From the NCBI RefSeq assembly GCF_040361195.1, contig NZ_APNE01000005.1: a stretch of DNA of 64,000 nt. One strand, written 5' to 3'. Source of the stretch: Salinisphaera hydrothermalis. GTDB lineage: Bacteria > Pseudomonadota > Gammaproteobacteria > Nevskiales > Salinisphaeraceae. Below, piece after piece: positions 7,365 through 16,927 of the stretch. The translations under genes and the position numbers were made by a program. Numbering within the stretch: the stretch's first letter is position 1; each line of letters opens with the position of its first letter. The notes below the pieces were generated by a model, which searched no databases, was not told where the DNA came from, and saw only the letters and a program-made list of their open reading frames with translations.

Positions 7365-8462
7365 TCAATCCCGGGCCGCGGCACGCACCTGGGTGGCAAA
7401 ACGTCGGACGCCTGTCAGCATTGCTACTACCAGCCCCAGCGCGGTCACTCCCCATGCAAGAAGCGCGATATAGAGAAAGACAATCGATATCGGGCGCAGA
7501 AACGCCAGGCCCATGGATCGACTCATGTGCTCAGTGGCCACCGCATACATCCCCAGCGGGAAGACCATGCCCCAGTACAGCGGGTCGTAGACGAGACGGT
7601 AGCCGCGAATGACATGGCGCCAGACGCCCAGGATCACCAGCAGCGGCAGCCACCATGTACCACCAGCCCAGTAGAACAGCGTGAATCCCTCAAGAAACGG
7701 CCGCAGCGATTGTAGATAGGGGGCCGGACCGCTGCTGCCCGCGATCAGCAACGAGCCGGCCAGCGTGGAGATCGCCATGGCGCCCATGTTGATCCAGTAC
7801 GTTGGCACCAGATCGCCGGGCCCGAGCGCGAAGAAGTAGTAGCGATAGAAGATAAGCGCCGCCAGCCATAGATAGAGCATCCCGCCCGCCAGCCACAGCA
7901 CAAGCGCGGCGAAATGCAGCTCAAGCCGAACCGGCTGAGCCCAGCCCCCGGCTAGATGCGTGGCAAGCACGGCCAGCCCCTGCATAGCAACTACTGCAAG
8001 CAACCACCCCCCATTGATGCCGACATCGAGCGCCTGTTTATGACGCCGCAGCGCCAGCGCGGCGAACACCGCATAGTTGAGCAGAAGCCAGAGCACCACT
8101 GCGAAAACGAACAATGCCGTGGCCACCTGTGCCGCATGCGCCAGCACGAGACACTGGCTGCCCAGTACCGCCGTGGCGGCAATCCAAGTGAAATAACCCG
8201 GGCCAGCACTGGGGTCGAACAAATCGACGATACAACGCTGGGGAAAAAGCATCAGACGCAGCCCATGGAGTACGGCCAGAGCTGTGTAGAGCACCAGGTT
8301 GAGACCGAACAGCCCCCAGCCGATCGAGGCCGGCCCAAGCCCATATGCGGCGATCGATACGATACCGGTTGCCATGACCAGGGCGAAATAGGCCGGCGGC
8401 AGTTCGCGGATCAAGGAGCGCAGCAACACACTACAACCTTTTGCAGACGAATAATAAAGCAT
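7365..8462 (-). CDS. TehA/SLAC1-type anion or dicarboxylate transporter
   Basis: A roughly 365-residue membrane protein with about ten transmembrane helices, beginning with the family-typical LPPAYFALVMATGIVSIAAYGLG. Later segments include FFALGPGDLVPTYWINMGAMAISTLAGS and YWGMVFPLGMYAVATEHMS. Proteins of this family carry chloride, nitrate, C4-dicarboxylates or tellurite-related anions. The start is uncertain: the ATG at 8462 has no clear Shine-Dalgarno, and a GTG at 8429 preceded by AAAGG is a good alternative. The gene is divergent from narK, and the perfect FNR-type box at 8600-8613 lies in the shared region, so anaerobic control and anion traffic linked to nitrate are plausible. Confidence 0.8.
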   Translation of the reverse strand: MLYYSSAKGCSVLLRSLIRELPPAYFALVMATGIVSIAAYGLGPASIGWGLFGLNLVLYTALAVLHGLRLMLFPQRCIVDLFDPSAGPGYFTWIAATAVLGSQCLVLAHAAQVATALFVFAVVLWLLLNYAVFAALALRRHKQALDVGINGGWLLAVVAMQGLAVLATHLAGGWAQPVRLELHFAALVLWLAGGMLYLWLAALIFYRYYFFALGPGDLVPTYWINMGAMAISTLAGSLLIAGSSGPAPYLQSLRPFLEGFTLFYWAGGTWWLPLLVILGVWRHVIRGYRLVYDPLYWGMVFPLGMYAVATEHMSRSMGLAFLRPISIVFLYIALLAWGVTALGLVVAMLTGVRRFATQVRAAARD

Positions 8463-8599
8463 AGCCCGAGGCCGAAACGGCGCGCAGCAAGCGTAAGCGT
8501 CGGAGGATTTCTGAAACCAGTCGCCATCGGACTGCAACCGGCCCCGGTGCTTCCTCAGACAGGTGCCCCACCGGGCCGAGCGGCGATGTCGAAGCTCAC

Positions 8600-8613
8600 T
8601 TGATCTGTATCAA
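8600..8613. promoter_or_regulatory. FNR/DNR box, perfect TTGAT-N4-ATCAA
   Basis: TTGATCTGTATCAA matches the FNR-family consensus exactly. Its centre is about 118 bases upstream of the narK ATG, and it also lies upstream of the divergent TehA-like gene. The DNR-type regulator encoded at 19807-20496 has the matching E-xx-SR recognition helix. Confidence 0.85.
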
Positions 8614-8724
8614 TTTCGATTACCCAAACGCGCTGTAGCCTCGATTCCGAAAATACCGATTCCCACTCCCACAAATACTCGGCCCCCGCCCGACGGGCCA
8701 GCGTATGCCGCCAGGATTTTGAGC

Positions 8725-10074
8725 ATGGCCGTAGGCGATCGACATTCCTCTGCTGCGGGCGCCATCGTCGGTAGCCCGTCGAAAGCGCTATTCGGGGCAA
8801 CTCTCGGTTTTTTCATAGGTTTTGGCGCCGTCTCGTTGTTCGGCCCAACGGCTCAAAGCTTCATCGAGGTAATGAAACTCTCGCCCGGCCAGGTCGGCTT
8901 TCTGGTGGCGATCCCGATGCTCACCGGTTCATTGCTCCGAATCCCGTTCGGAGCTTGGGTGGACAACAATGGCGGCAAGTTGCCGTTTCTGATTCTGCTG
9001 GTGCTTTCGGTGATCGGCATCGCCGGCCTGTGGTGGATGTTGATCACCTTGTATCCGGCACATCTGACCCAGTCGTATTATCCATTGCTGCTGTTCTTCG
9101 GCGCGCTGGGCGGCTGTGGGATTGCGACCTTCTCGGTGGGTATCGGTCAGGTCTCTTATTGGTTTCCCAAGCAGCGTCAAGGCTGGGCGCTGGGGACCTA
9201 TGCCGGGCTCGGTAATACCTCTCCCGGGCTTGTGGCGCTGATACTGCCGCTGATCATCGCATTCTGGGGTCTGTGGGCAGCCTATATGGTGTCGATCGCC
9301 ATCGTAGTGCTCGGCGTCGCCCTATATTTCCTACTGAGCCACAACGCGGGATATTTCCAGCTCCGGGCGCAGGGCCTGTCGCGCGAGGACGCCCGCCGCA
9401 CCGCAGGCTCGGCGGGCCAGGAATTATTCCCGCAGGACAATGCCTTCCGTACGCTCGTCGAAGCGGCTCGGCAATGGCAGACCTGGCCGCTCGTCTTGCT
9501 TTACTTCACCACCTTCGGCGGTTTTCTGGCGCTCACCGCCTGGCTGGCAACCTACTGGCAGACCTACTTTCATACCACGCACTGGACCGCTGTCGAGCTG
9601 ACGGCAGGCTTTTCGTTGTTGTCGTCGCTCATCCGCGTGCCCGGCGGCGGCTGGGCGGATCGGCTGGGGGGCGAAAAAGTCGCAGTGGCATCGCTGACGC
9701 TACTGCTCATCGGGGCCCTGCTGATGACGTTCTCCGGCACGTTCGTCTTGTCGATCGCCGGCGAGATCTGCATTGCCATCGGTATGGGCGTCAACAACGC
9801 CGCGGTGTTCTGCATGCTACCCCGCTACGTTCCCGATGCCGTCGGCGGCGCCTCGGGCTGGGTCGGCGGGCTCGGTGCGCTCGGCGGCTTCGCCGTGCCA
9901 CCGTTGCTCGGGCAATTTGTGAGTTGGTTCGGGCCGAGCGGTTATGCCTGGGGCTTTTCCGTCTACATCGGGTTGGCGCTGGCAAGCATCGCGCTGACCG
10001 GCGTGCTCATTGCCGCCCTGAAGCGCGAACAGCGCAAGCAACCAACCGCAAAACCGAGCAAGGCCTCGGCATGA
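8725..10074 (+). CDS. narK: NarK-type nitrate/nitrite transporter
   Basis: A 449-residue major-facilitator protein of the NarK/NNP family with about twelve helices. Visible family marks are RIPFGAWVDNNGGK between helices 2 and 3, GNTSPGLVALILPL in the nitrate-signature region, and VPGGGWADRLGGEKV in the second half. The start at 8725 has AGGA nine bases upstream; longer frames lack conservation. It lies 61 bases ahead of narG on the same strand, and an exact FNR-type box precedes it. Import of nitrate and export of nitrite for NarGHI is the expected role. I cannot tell the NarK1 (proton symport) from the NarK2 (antiport) type. Confidence 0.93.
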   Translation: MAVGDRHSSAAGAIVGSPSKALFGATLGFFIGFGAVSLFGPTAQSFIEVMKLSPGQVGFLVAIPMLTGSLLRIPFGAWVDNNGGKLPFLILLVLSVIGIAGLWWMLITLYPAHLTQSYYPLLLFFGALGGCGIATFSVGIGQVSYWFPKQRQGWALGTYAGLGNTSPGLVALILPLIIAFWGLWAAYMVSIAIVVLGVALYFLLSHNAGYFQLRAQGLSREDARRTAGSAGQELFPQDNAFRTLVEAARQWQTWPLVLLYFTTFGGFLALTAWLATYWQTYFHTTHWTAVELTAGFSLLSSLIRVPGGGWADRLGGEKVAVASLTLLLIGALLMTFSGTFVLSIAGEICIAIGMGVNNAAVFCMLPRYVPDAVGGASGWVGGLGALGGFAVPPLLGQFVSWFGPSGYAWGFSVYIGLALASIALTGVLIAALKREQRKQPTAKPSKASA

Positions 10075-10135
10075 TCGCGCAACACGCCGCTACAGACGAC
10101 ACCCCGGCCAGCGCGATCAAATCAGGAGCCCATTC

Positions 10136-13100
10136 ATGAGTCATTTCCTCGACCGCCTGACTTATTTCAAGCGCAAGCAAGACGTCTTTGCCGACGAGCA
10201 CGGCGAAACCAGTACCGACGATCGTGCCTGGGAAGACGCCTACCGGCAGCGCTGGCAGCACGACCGAATCGTGCGCTCGACGCATGGCGTGAACTGTACT
10301 GGTGCCTGCTCGTGGAAGATCTACGTCAAGGAAGGACTGGTCACCTGGGAGACTCAGCAGACCGACTATCCGCGTACCCGGGCCGATCTGCCCAACCACG
10401 AACCCAGAGGCTGTCCGCGCGGGGCCAGTTATTCCTGGTACATCTACAGCGCGAATCGACTCAAGTATCCGCTGGTGCGGGCCACGCTGATCAAGCTCTG
10501 GCGCGAAGCCCGTGCCCGGTATGACAACCCGGTCGACGCCTGGGCCTCAATCGTCGATGACGAAGCCAGCCGGCGCAGCTATCAGAAACGCCGAGGGCTC
10601 GGCGGCATGGTGCGCGCCAGCTGGGACGAGCTCAACGAACTGATCGCAGCGGCGAATGTGCACACCATCGAGCGCTGGGGGCCGGATCGGATCGCCGGCT
10701 TTTCGCCGATCCCGGCCATGTCGATGCTGTCCTATGCCTCGGGGGCACGCTATCTGTCGCTTATCGGCGGTGTTCCGCTATCGTTCTACGACTGGTACTG
10801 CGACCTGCCGCCGTCTTCGCCGCAGACCTGGGGCGAGCAGACCGACGTGCCAGAGTCGGCGGACTGGTACAACAGCAAGTTCATCATGCTGTGGGGTTCG
10901 AACGTGCCACAGACGCGCACGCCGGATGCCCATTTCATGACGGAGTCGCGCTACAACGGCACCGAAATCGTCGTGTGCTCGCCGGACTATGCCGAGGCCA
11001 CCAAGTTCGCCGACTTGTGGTTGTCGCCCAAACAGGGGACCGACGCCGCACTCGCCATGGCGCTCGGCCATGTGATCCTCAAGGAATTTCACGTCGAGCG
11101 GCCCGACCCGTATTTTCAGGATTACTGCCGGCGTCTCACCGATCTGCCCATGCTGGTGCAGCTCGATCCACATGACGACGGCTTCGTCGCGGGGCGATTC
11201 CTACGCGCCAGCGACCTGACCAAAGAGGCCGGCGAACACGGCGACTGGAAAACCGTGGTCTGGGACGACACCCGCGACGCGCCGGCGGTGCCGCAGGGCT
11301 CGATCGGTTTTCGCTGGGACGACAGCGGACGTTGGAACCTGGAGCAGAAGACCGCGGACGACGTCGAAATCCACGCGCGGCTGAGCTTCATTGATCACGG
11401 TGACGACACGGCGCTGGTCGGCTTTCCCTATTTCGGCGGCTTCGTGCACGAGCAATACACGCCCAACGTGCAGGAAGACGTGCTCTGGCGACGTGTGCCG
11501 GTGACCCGGATCCGGCTTGCCGACGGCACGACCGCGCGGGTGGCCACGGTCTACGATCTTCTGGTCGCCCACTACGGCGTCAATCGCGGCTACGACGACG
11601 GCACCGCGCGCCATTATGATGAAGACGTGCCCTACACACCGGCCTGGCAGGAAACGATCACAAGCGTGCCAGCCGCGCATGTGATCCATGTCGCGCGGCG
11701 TTTCGCTGAAACGGCGGCGCAGACGCAGGGCAAGTCGATGGTGATCCTCGGCGCCGGTCTGAACCATTGGTACCACAACGACATGAACTACCGCGGCATC
11801 ATCAACATACTGATGATGTGCGGCACGATCGGCGTCAACGGCGGCGGCTGGGCCCATTATGTCGGCCAGGAGAATCTGCGACCGCTGGACGGCTGGCTGC
11901 CGGTGGCATTCGGTCTGGACTGGCTGCGTCCGCCGCGTCAGATGAATGGCACCTCGTTTTTCTATGCCCATTCCGATCAGTGGCGTTACGAGCAGGTCGG
12001 GGTCGACGAGATTCTTTCTCCCCTGGCCGATCCTAAACAGTGGACGGGCAGCCTGATCGACTACAACGTGCGCGCCGAGCGCATGGGCTGGCTGCCTTCG
12101 GCGCCGCAGCTCAACCGCAATCCTTTAAAGATCGCCCGCGAGGCCGCGCAAGCCGGCCGCGACCCGGTCGAGTACGTGGTCGAACAGCTCAAAAGCGGCG
12201 ATCTGCGCATGGCCTGCGAGGACCCGGACGCGCCCGAGAACTGGCCGCGCAACATGTTCATCTGGCGCTCGAATCTGCTGGGTGCCTCAGGCAAGGGGCA
12301 CGAATATTTCCTCAAGCACCTGCTGGGCACCGAGGACAGCGTACAGGGCAAGGATCTGGGCGCAGAGGGCGGTCTGCGTCCAGAGCAGGTGGTCTGGCAC
12401 GACGAGGCGCCCCGCGGCAAGCTCGATCTGCTCGTCACGCTGGATTTCCGGATGTCCTCGACCTGCCTGTACTCGGACATCGTATTGCCGACGGCGACCT
12501 GGTACGAGAAGAACGATCTCAACACCTCGGATATGCATACCTTCATTCATCCGCTGTCCGAGGCCGTCAACCCGGCTTGGGAGTCGCGTTCGGACTGGGA
12601 TATCTTCAAGGGCATTGCCGGGGCATTCTCGCAGGTCGCCGACGGTCGGCTGGGCGTGGAAGCCGATGTGGTGACCGCGCCGCTCAAGCATGATTCGCCC
12701 GGCGAACTGGGCCAGCCCTTCGATGTGGCCGAGTGGCACGACGGCGGCTGCGACCCGATACCCGGCAAGACCATGCCGGCGATCAAGGTCGTCGAGCGCG
12801 ACTACCCCGCGACCTACGATCGCTACAACGCCGTCGGCCCGGCGCTTGAAGCACACGGCAACGAGGAAAAAGGCCTGCAATGGGAAACCGCGGGCGAAAT
12901 CGCCGAACTCGGCGCGGTGCATGGGCGGGATCGACATGGTCGGCCGCGCATGGCGGATGCGATCCAGGCCGCCGATACGGTCATGACGCTGTCGTCGTCA
13001 ACCAACGGGGCGGTGGCGATGAAGGCCTGGAATGCGCTATCGGTATCGACCGGCCGCGAGCACGCCCATCTGGCCTCTTCCCGGGCCGGCGAGCACATCA

Positions 13101-13861
13101 AATTCCGCGACATAGTGGCCCAGCCGCGCCGGGTCATCACCTCGCCGGTCTGGTCTGGCGTATCCGATGAAGACACGACCTACAACGGCAGCTATCTCAA
13201 CGTCCACGAACTGATCCCCTGGCGCACGTTGACCGGGCGCCAGCATTACTATCTGGATCACCAGTGGATGCGCGCATTCGGCGAGGGCTTCACCACCTAT
13301 CGACCCCCGGTCAATACCAAGACCTGGAAGTCAATCATGAACACGCGGCCCAACGGCAATACCGAAATAGTGTTGAGCTGGATCACACCACATCAGAAAT
13401 GGGGCATTCACAGCACCTACACCGATAATCTGATCATGCTCACGCTCTCCCGCGGCGGGCCGATCATCTGGATCTCGGAGGCCGATGCCAAGCGCGCCGG
13501 CATCGAGGACAACGACTGGATCGAGGGCTACAACGTCAACGGCGCCGTGGTTGCTCGCGCCGTGGTTTCGCAGCGTGTGCGTGAAGGCATGGCCATGATG
13601 TACCACGCCCAGGACCGCACGGTGAACACCCCCGGCTCCGAAATCACCGGCAATCGTGGCGGCATCCACAACTCGGTTACCCGCACGCTGATCAAGCCGA
13701 CCCACATGATCGGCGGCTACGCGCAGTTCAGTTACGGCTTCAATTACTACGGCACGGTCGGCTCCAATCGCGACGATTTCGTGGTGATTCGCAAAATGCG
13801 CGATGTCGACTGGCTGGAAGGCGATGACCAGAGCATTCGCGATCAGGGGTACGTGCGATGA
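10136..13861 (+). CDS. narG: Respiratory nitrate reductase alpha subunit NarG
   Basis: The 1241-residue molybdenum subunit that reduces nitrate to nitrite on the cytoplasmic face of the inner membrane. The N-terminal FS0 cluster ligands are visible as HGVNCTGACSWKIYVKEG followed by EPRGCPRGASYSWY, with His as the first ligand as in E. coli NarG. The Mo-bis-MGD region includes FIMLWGSNVPQTRTPDAHF, where the Asp ligand region is expected, and the C-terminal molydopterin-binding domain (NTPGSEITGNRGGIHNSVT) is complete. AGGAG precedes the ATG. No Tat signal is present beyond the vestigial N-terminus, as usual for NarG. It opens narGHJI. Confidence 0.98.
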   Translation: MSHFLDRLTYFKRKQDVFADEHGETSTDDRAWEDAYRQRWQHDRIVRSTHGVNCTGACSWKIYVKEGLVTWETQQTDYPRTRADLPNHEPRGCPRGASYSWYIYSANRLKYPLVRATLIKLWREARARYDNPVDAWASIVDDEASRRSYQKRRGLGGMVRASWDELNELIAAANVHTIERWGPDRIAGFSPIPAMSMLSYASGARYLSLIGGVPLSFYDWYCDLPPSSPQTWGEQTDVPESADWYNSKFIMLWGSNVPQTRTPDAHFMTESRYNGTEIVVCSPDYAEATKFADLWLSPKQGTDAALAMALGHVILKEFHVERPDPYFQDYCRRLTDLPMLVQLDPHDDGFVAGRFLRASDLTKEAGEHGDWKTVVWDDTRDAPAVPQGSIGFRWDDSGRWNLEQKTADDVEIHARLSFIDHGDDTALVGFPYFGGFVHEQYTPNVQEDVLWRRVPVTRIRLADGTTARVATVYDLLVAHYGVNRGYDDGTARHYDEDVPYTPAWQETITSVPAAHVIHVARRFAETAAQTQGKSMVILGAGLNHWYHNDMNYRGIINILMMCGTIGVNGGGWAHYVGQENLRPLDGWLPVAFGLDWLRPPRQMNGTSFFYAHSDQWRYEQVGVDEILSPLADPKQWTGSLIDYNVRAERMGWLPSAPQLNRNPLKIAREAAQAGRDPVEYVVEQLKSGDLRMACEDPDAPENWPRNMFIWRSNLLGASGKGHEYFLKHLLGTEDSVQGKDLGAEGGLRPEQVVWHDEAPRGKLDLLVTLDFRMSSTCLYSDIVLPTATWYEKNDLNTSDMHTFIHPLSEAVNPAWESRSDWDIFKGIAGAFSQVADGRLGVEADVVTAPLKHDSPGELGQPFDVAEWHDGGCDPIPGKTMPAIKVVERDYPATYDRYNAVGPALEAHGNEEKGLQWETAGEIAELGAVHGRDRHGRPRMADAIQAADTVMTLSSSTNGAVAMKAWNALSVSTGREHAHLASSRAGEHIKFRDIVAQPRRVITSPVWSGVSDEDTTYNGSYLNVHELIPWRTLTGRQHYYLDHQWMRAFGEGFTTYRPPVNTKTWKSIMNTRPNGNTEIVLSWITPHQKWGIHSTYTDNLIMLTLSRGGPIIWISEADAKRAGIEDNDWIEGYNVNGAVVARAVVSQRVREGMAMMYHAQDRTVNTPGSEITGNRGGIHNSVTRTLIKPTHMIGGYAQFSYGFNYYGTVGSNRDDFVVIRKMRDVDWLEGDDQSIRDQGYVR

Positions 13862-13907
13862 AGTCGCCGAGTGACGACGGCGCTCGACAATATGGGGAGA
13901 TTCGGCC

Positions 13908-15470
13908 ATGAAGATACGGGCCCAGATAGGCAAGGTCCTGAACCTGGACAAATGCATCGGGTGCCACACCTGTTCGGTGACCTGCAAGAACGTCTGGACG
14001 TCGCGCGAGGGCGCCGAGTACATGTGGTTCAACAACGTCGAGACCAAACCCGGTGTCGGCTACCCCAAGGAGTGGGAGAACCAGGACCGCTGGAAAGGCG
14101 GCTGGGTGCGCCGCGACGACGGCGATATCACCCCGCGACAGGGCGGTAAATGGCGGCTGCTGGCCAAGATCTTCGCCAATCCGCATCTGCCCGAGATCGA
14201 CGACTACTACGAGCCGTTCAACTTCGACTACCAGCGGCTGCAAAACGCGCCAGCATCGAAAGCGCAGCCGACAGCCAAGCCCTACTCCGCGATTACCGGC
14301 GCCCCGATGGACAAGATCGAGTGGGGCCCGAACTGGGAGGAGATCCTCGGCGGTGAGTTCGCCAAGCGCAAGCGCGACTACAACTTCGCCAACATCCAGA
14401 CCGAGATCTACGGCCAGTTCGAACACACCTTCATGATGTATCTGCCGAGGCTGTGCGAGCACTGCCTCAACCCGAGCTGTGTCGCATCGTGCCCGAGCGG
14501 GGCGATCTACAAACGCGCCGAAGACGGCATCGTGTTGATCGACCAGGACCGCTGCCGCGGCTGGCGCATGTGCATTTCGGGCTGCCCGTACAAGAAGATC
14601 TACTACAACTGGCAGTCAGGTAAGTCCGAAAAATGCATCTTCTGTTATCCGCGTATCGAGGCCGGCGAACCGACGGTCTGTTCGGAGACGTGTGTCGGAC
14701 GCATCCGCTATCTGGGCGTGATGCTGTATGACGCCGATCGGATCAAGGAGGCCGCGAGTGTAGCCAACGAGGCCGATCTCTACGACGCCCAGATGGATAT
14801 CTTTCTGGATCCCCACGATCCGGAGGTCCAGGCTCAGGCGCGCGCCGATGGTGTACCGGACAACTGGCTGGAGGCCGCCAAACGTTCCCCGGTCTGGAAA
14901 ATGGCCAAGGAATGGCGGGTCGCCTTCCCGCTGCACCCGGAATATCGGACGCTGCCGATGGTCTGGTATGTGCCGCCGTTGTCGCCGGTCCAGGCTGCTG
15001 CGGACGCCGGTAACATTGCCGCCGACGGCGAGATTCCAGATGTGGCCTCACTCAAGATCCCGGTCAAGTATCTGGCCAACCTTCTGACCGCCGGAGAGGA
15101 AGAGCCGATCATTAACGGGCTCAGGCGGCTGCTGGCCATGCGCCGCTACCGACGCTCACTGACCGTCGGCGATACGCCCAACGAGGCCGTGCTGGCACAG
15201 GTGGGGCTGACGCCAGCGCTGGTCGACGATATGTACCAGACCATGGCGATCGCCAATTACGAGGATCGCTTCGTGATTCCGACCGGCCACCGCGAGATGG
15301 CCACGGCCGACCCCTGGGGACAGCGCTCCGGCTGCGGTTTTTCCTTCGGCGACGGTTGTCATACCGATGGCGTGACCCGCGGCAACCTGTTCGGTTCCAA
15401 AAGCCCACAACAGCGTGATCACGCCCCCGGCGCGCCGCGCCCCGAAGCTGAAAGCGGGGCCCGGAAATGA
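13908..15470 (+). CDS. narH: Respiratory nitrate reductase beta subunit NarH
   Basis: A 520-residue iron-sulfur subunit carrying electrons from NarI to NarG. Four cluster motifs are visible: CIGCHTCSVTCKN near residue 16, LCEHCLNPSCVASCP, CRGWRMCISGCP and CIFCYPR with a later CSETCVGRIRYLG. The Trp in CRGWRMC replaces a Cys and marks the [3Fe-4S] cluster typical of NarH. GGGGAG lies upstream of the ATG, 47 bases after narG. Its stop overlaps the narJ start by four bases (ATGA). The Pro/Arg-rich tail after residue 500 looks dispensable. Confidence 0.98.
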   Translation: MKIRAQIGKVLNLDKCIGCHTCSVTCKNVWTSREGAEYMWFNNVETKPGVGYPKEWENQDRWKGGWVRRDDGDITPRQGGKWRLLAKIFANPHLPEIDDYYEPFNFDYQRLQNAPASKAQPTAKPYSAITGAPMDKIEWGPNWEEILGGEFAKRKRDYNFANIQTEIYGQFEHTFMMYLPRLCEHCLNPSCVASCPSGAIYKRAEDGIVLIDQDRCRGWRMCISGCPYKKIYYNWQSGKSEKCIFCYPRIEAGEPTVCSETCVGRIRYLGVMLYDADRIKEAASVANEADLYDAQMDIFLDPHDPEVQAQARADGVPDNWLEAAKRSPVWKMAKEWRVAFPLHPEYRTLPMVWYVPPLSPVQAAADAGNIAADGEIPDVASLKIPVKYLANLLTAGEEEPIINGLRRLLAMRRYRRSLTVGDTPNEAVLAQVGLTPALVDDMYQTMAIANYEDRFVIPTGHREMATADPWGQRSGCGFSFGDGCHTDGVTRGNLFGSKSPQQRDHAPGAPRPEAESGARK

Positions 15471-16186
15471 TGGACAACGACCATACGCGGGGTCGGGTAC
15501 TGGCGGCCCTGTCCCGGGTGCTCGACTACCCGAGCGCGGAACTCCAGAGTCATGCCGCCGAGCTCGCCGATATGCTGTGTGCGCCGCCCGAGCTCAACGG
15601 CGCCGAGCGCGCGGCGGTCCGCGCGTTTGTCGATGAACTGGCCGGGCGCGATCTGCTCGACATTCAGGCGCGCTACATCGATACGTTCGATCGCGGCCGC
15701 AAAGTCTCGTTGTACGTCTTCGAGCACATCTACGGCGAGTCACGCGACCGCGGTCCGGCCATGCTCGAACTCAAAAGCGCCTATCACGAACGCGGCCTCG
15801 AGATCGACGCACGTGAACTGCCCGATTTTCTCCCGGTATTTCTGGAGTTCTGTGCACAGCTGCCGGAGGCCGAGGCGTATCGCTGGCTGGTTGAAACCAC
15901 CCACGTACTCCAGCGGATCCGGGTGCGTCTGGCCGAACGCGGCAGCGCTTATGCCAGTGCATTCACGGTATTGCTGCGGCTGATTGGCGCCGACCCCGCG
16001 CCGGAGGGGTTGATCGACATGGCCGGCCGGGAAAAACGCGACGACACGCCAGCCGCAATCGATGCGGTCTGGATGGAAAAGCCGGTCACGTTTGGTCCCG
16101 GCGATACCCATACCAACTGCGGCGCAACACGTCAGGCGCCGCCCGATAGCGACGGCCATCACGCCGGGTCGGCCCAGGGAGGCTGA
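15467..16186 (+). CDS. narJ: Nitrate reductase assembly chaperone NarJ
   Basis: A 239-residue TorD/DmsD-fold chaperone that holds apo-NarGH until the molybdenum cofactor and FS0 cluster are inserted, then supports membrane anchoring by NarI. Family features include RVLDYPSAELQSHAAEL near the N-terminus, the core YIDTFDRGRKVSLYVFEHIYGESRDRG, and LPDFLPVFLEFCAQLP. The C-terminal extension after the core (about residues 200-239) is low in complexity and His-containing, and does not look conserved. It overlaps narH by four bases and ends four bases before narI, so the four nar genes are translationally linked. Confidence 0.95.
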   Translation: MMDNDHTRGRVLAALSRVLDYPSAELQSHAAELADMLCAPPELNGAERAAVRAFVDELAGRDLLDIQARYIDTFDRGRKVSLYVFEHIYGESRDRGPAMLELKSAYHERGLEIDARELPDFLPVFLEFCAQLPEAEAYRWLVETTHVLQRIRVRLAERGSAYASAFTVLLRLIGADPAPEGLIDMAGREKRDDTPAAIDAVWMEKPVTFGPGDTHTNCGATRQAPPDSDGHHAGSAQGG

Positions 16187-16190
16187 GATC

Positions 16191-16904
16191 ATGCATACGC
16201 TCGATTACATCCTGTTTCAGATCTATCCCTATATCGCCGGCACGATCTTTTTGTTCGGTAGTCTCGTGCGCTATGACATGAGCCAGTACACCTGGAAAAC
16301 CAATTCCAGCCAGTTATTGAACAACTCGATGGTCTTCCAGGTCGGGAGTTATCTCTTCCACCTGGGCGTTATCTTCCTATTTTTCGGCCACCTGATCGGG
16401 CTGTTGATGCCGGTCTCGTTCTATCCCTATTTGGGATTGACCGCCCACAGCAAGCAGTTGCTCGCGATGATCTCGGGGGGTTTGGCCGGCACGGCGGCCC
16501 TGGTGGGGGCCACGATATTGCTTTATCGACGACTGTTTCATCGGCTGGTGAGTGCTCAGTCGTTGCGCGGCGATAAATTCATTCTGATCCTGCTGTATGT
16601 GCAACTCGTGTTCGGCTTGGCGACCATTCCGATTTCGGCCCAGCATTTGGGTGGTGAGGAAATGGAGAAGCTGATCGGCTGGGCCCAGCACATCGTGACG
16701 TTCCGGCCGGGCGCCTCGACTTATCTGTCCGGCGTGTACTGGGTGTTCAAGGTCCACCTGTTTCTGGGGCTGACCGTGTTCCTGGCCTTCCCGTTCACAC
16801 GCCTGGTGCATATCTGGAGCGTGCCGTATCGCTATGCCGGTCGACGCTATCAGGTCGTGCGTGAGTACCGTGCGCGGGCGACAGCGCGTTCCGAGCGCCC
16901 TTAA
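16191..16904 (+). CDS. narI: Respiratory nitrate reductase gamma subunit NarI
   Basis: The 237-residue diheme cytochrome b subunit that takes electrons from quinol and anchors NarGH to the membrane. Five helices can be traced, with likely heme His residues in FHLGVIFLFFGHLIGLL and in VFKVHLFLGLTVFLAFPFTRLVHIW, at positions typical of NarI. The ATG at 16191 follows GGGAGG. Longer in-frame starts overlap narJ and add non-membrane sequence. The next gene, a PpiC-type isomerase, begins 23 bases downstream. Confidence 0.97.
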   Translation: MHTLDYILFQIYPYIAGTIFLFGSLVRYDMSQYTWKTNSSQLLNNSMVFQVGSYLFHLGVIFLFFGHLIGLLMPVSFYPYLGLTAHSKQLLAMISGGLAGTAALVGATILLYRRLFHRLVSAQSLRGDKFILILLYVQLVFGLATIPISAQHLGGEEMEKLIGWAQHIVTFRPGASTYLSGVYWVFKVHLFLGLTVFLAFPFTRLVHIWSVPYRYAGRRYQVVREYRARATARSERP

Positions 16905-16927
16905 ACCGTCGAACAAGAGAGCCGCTT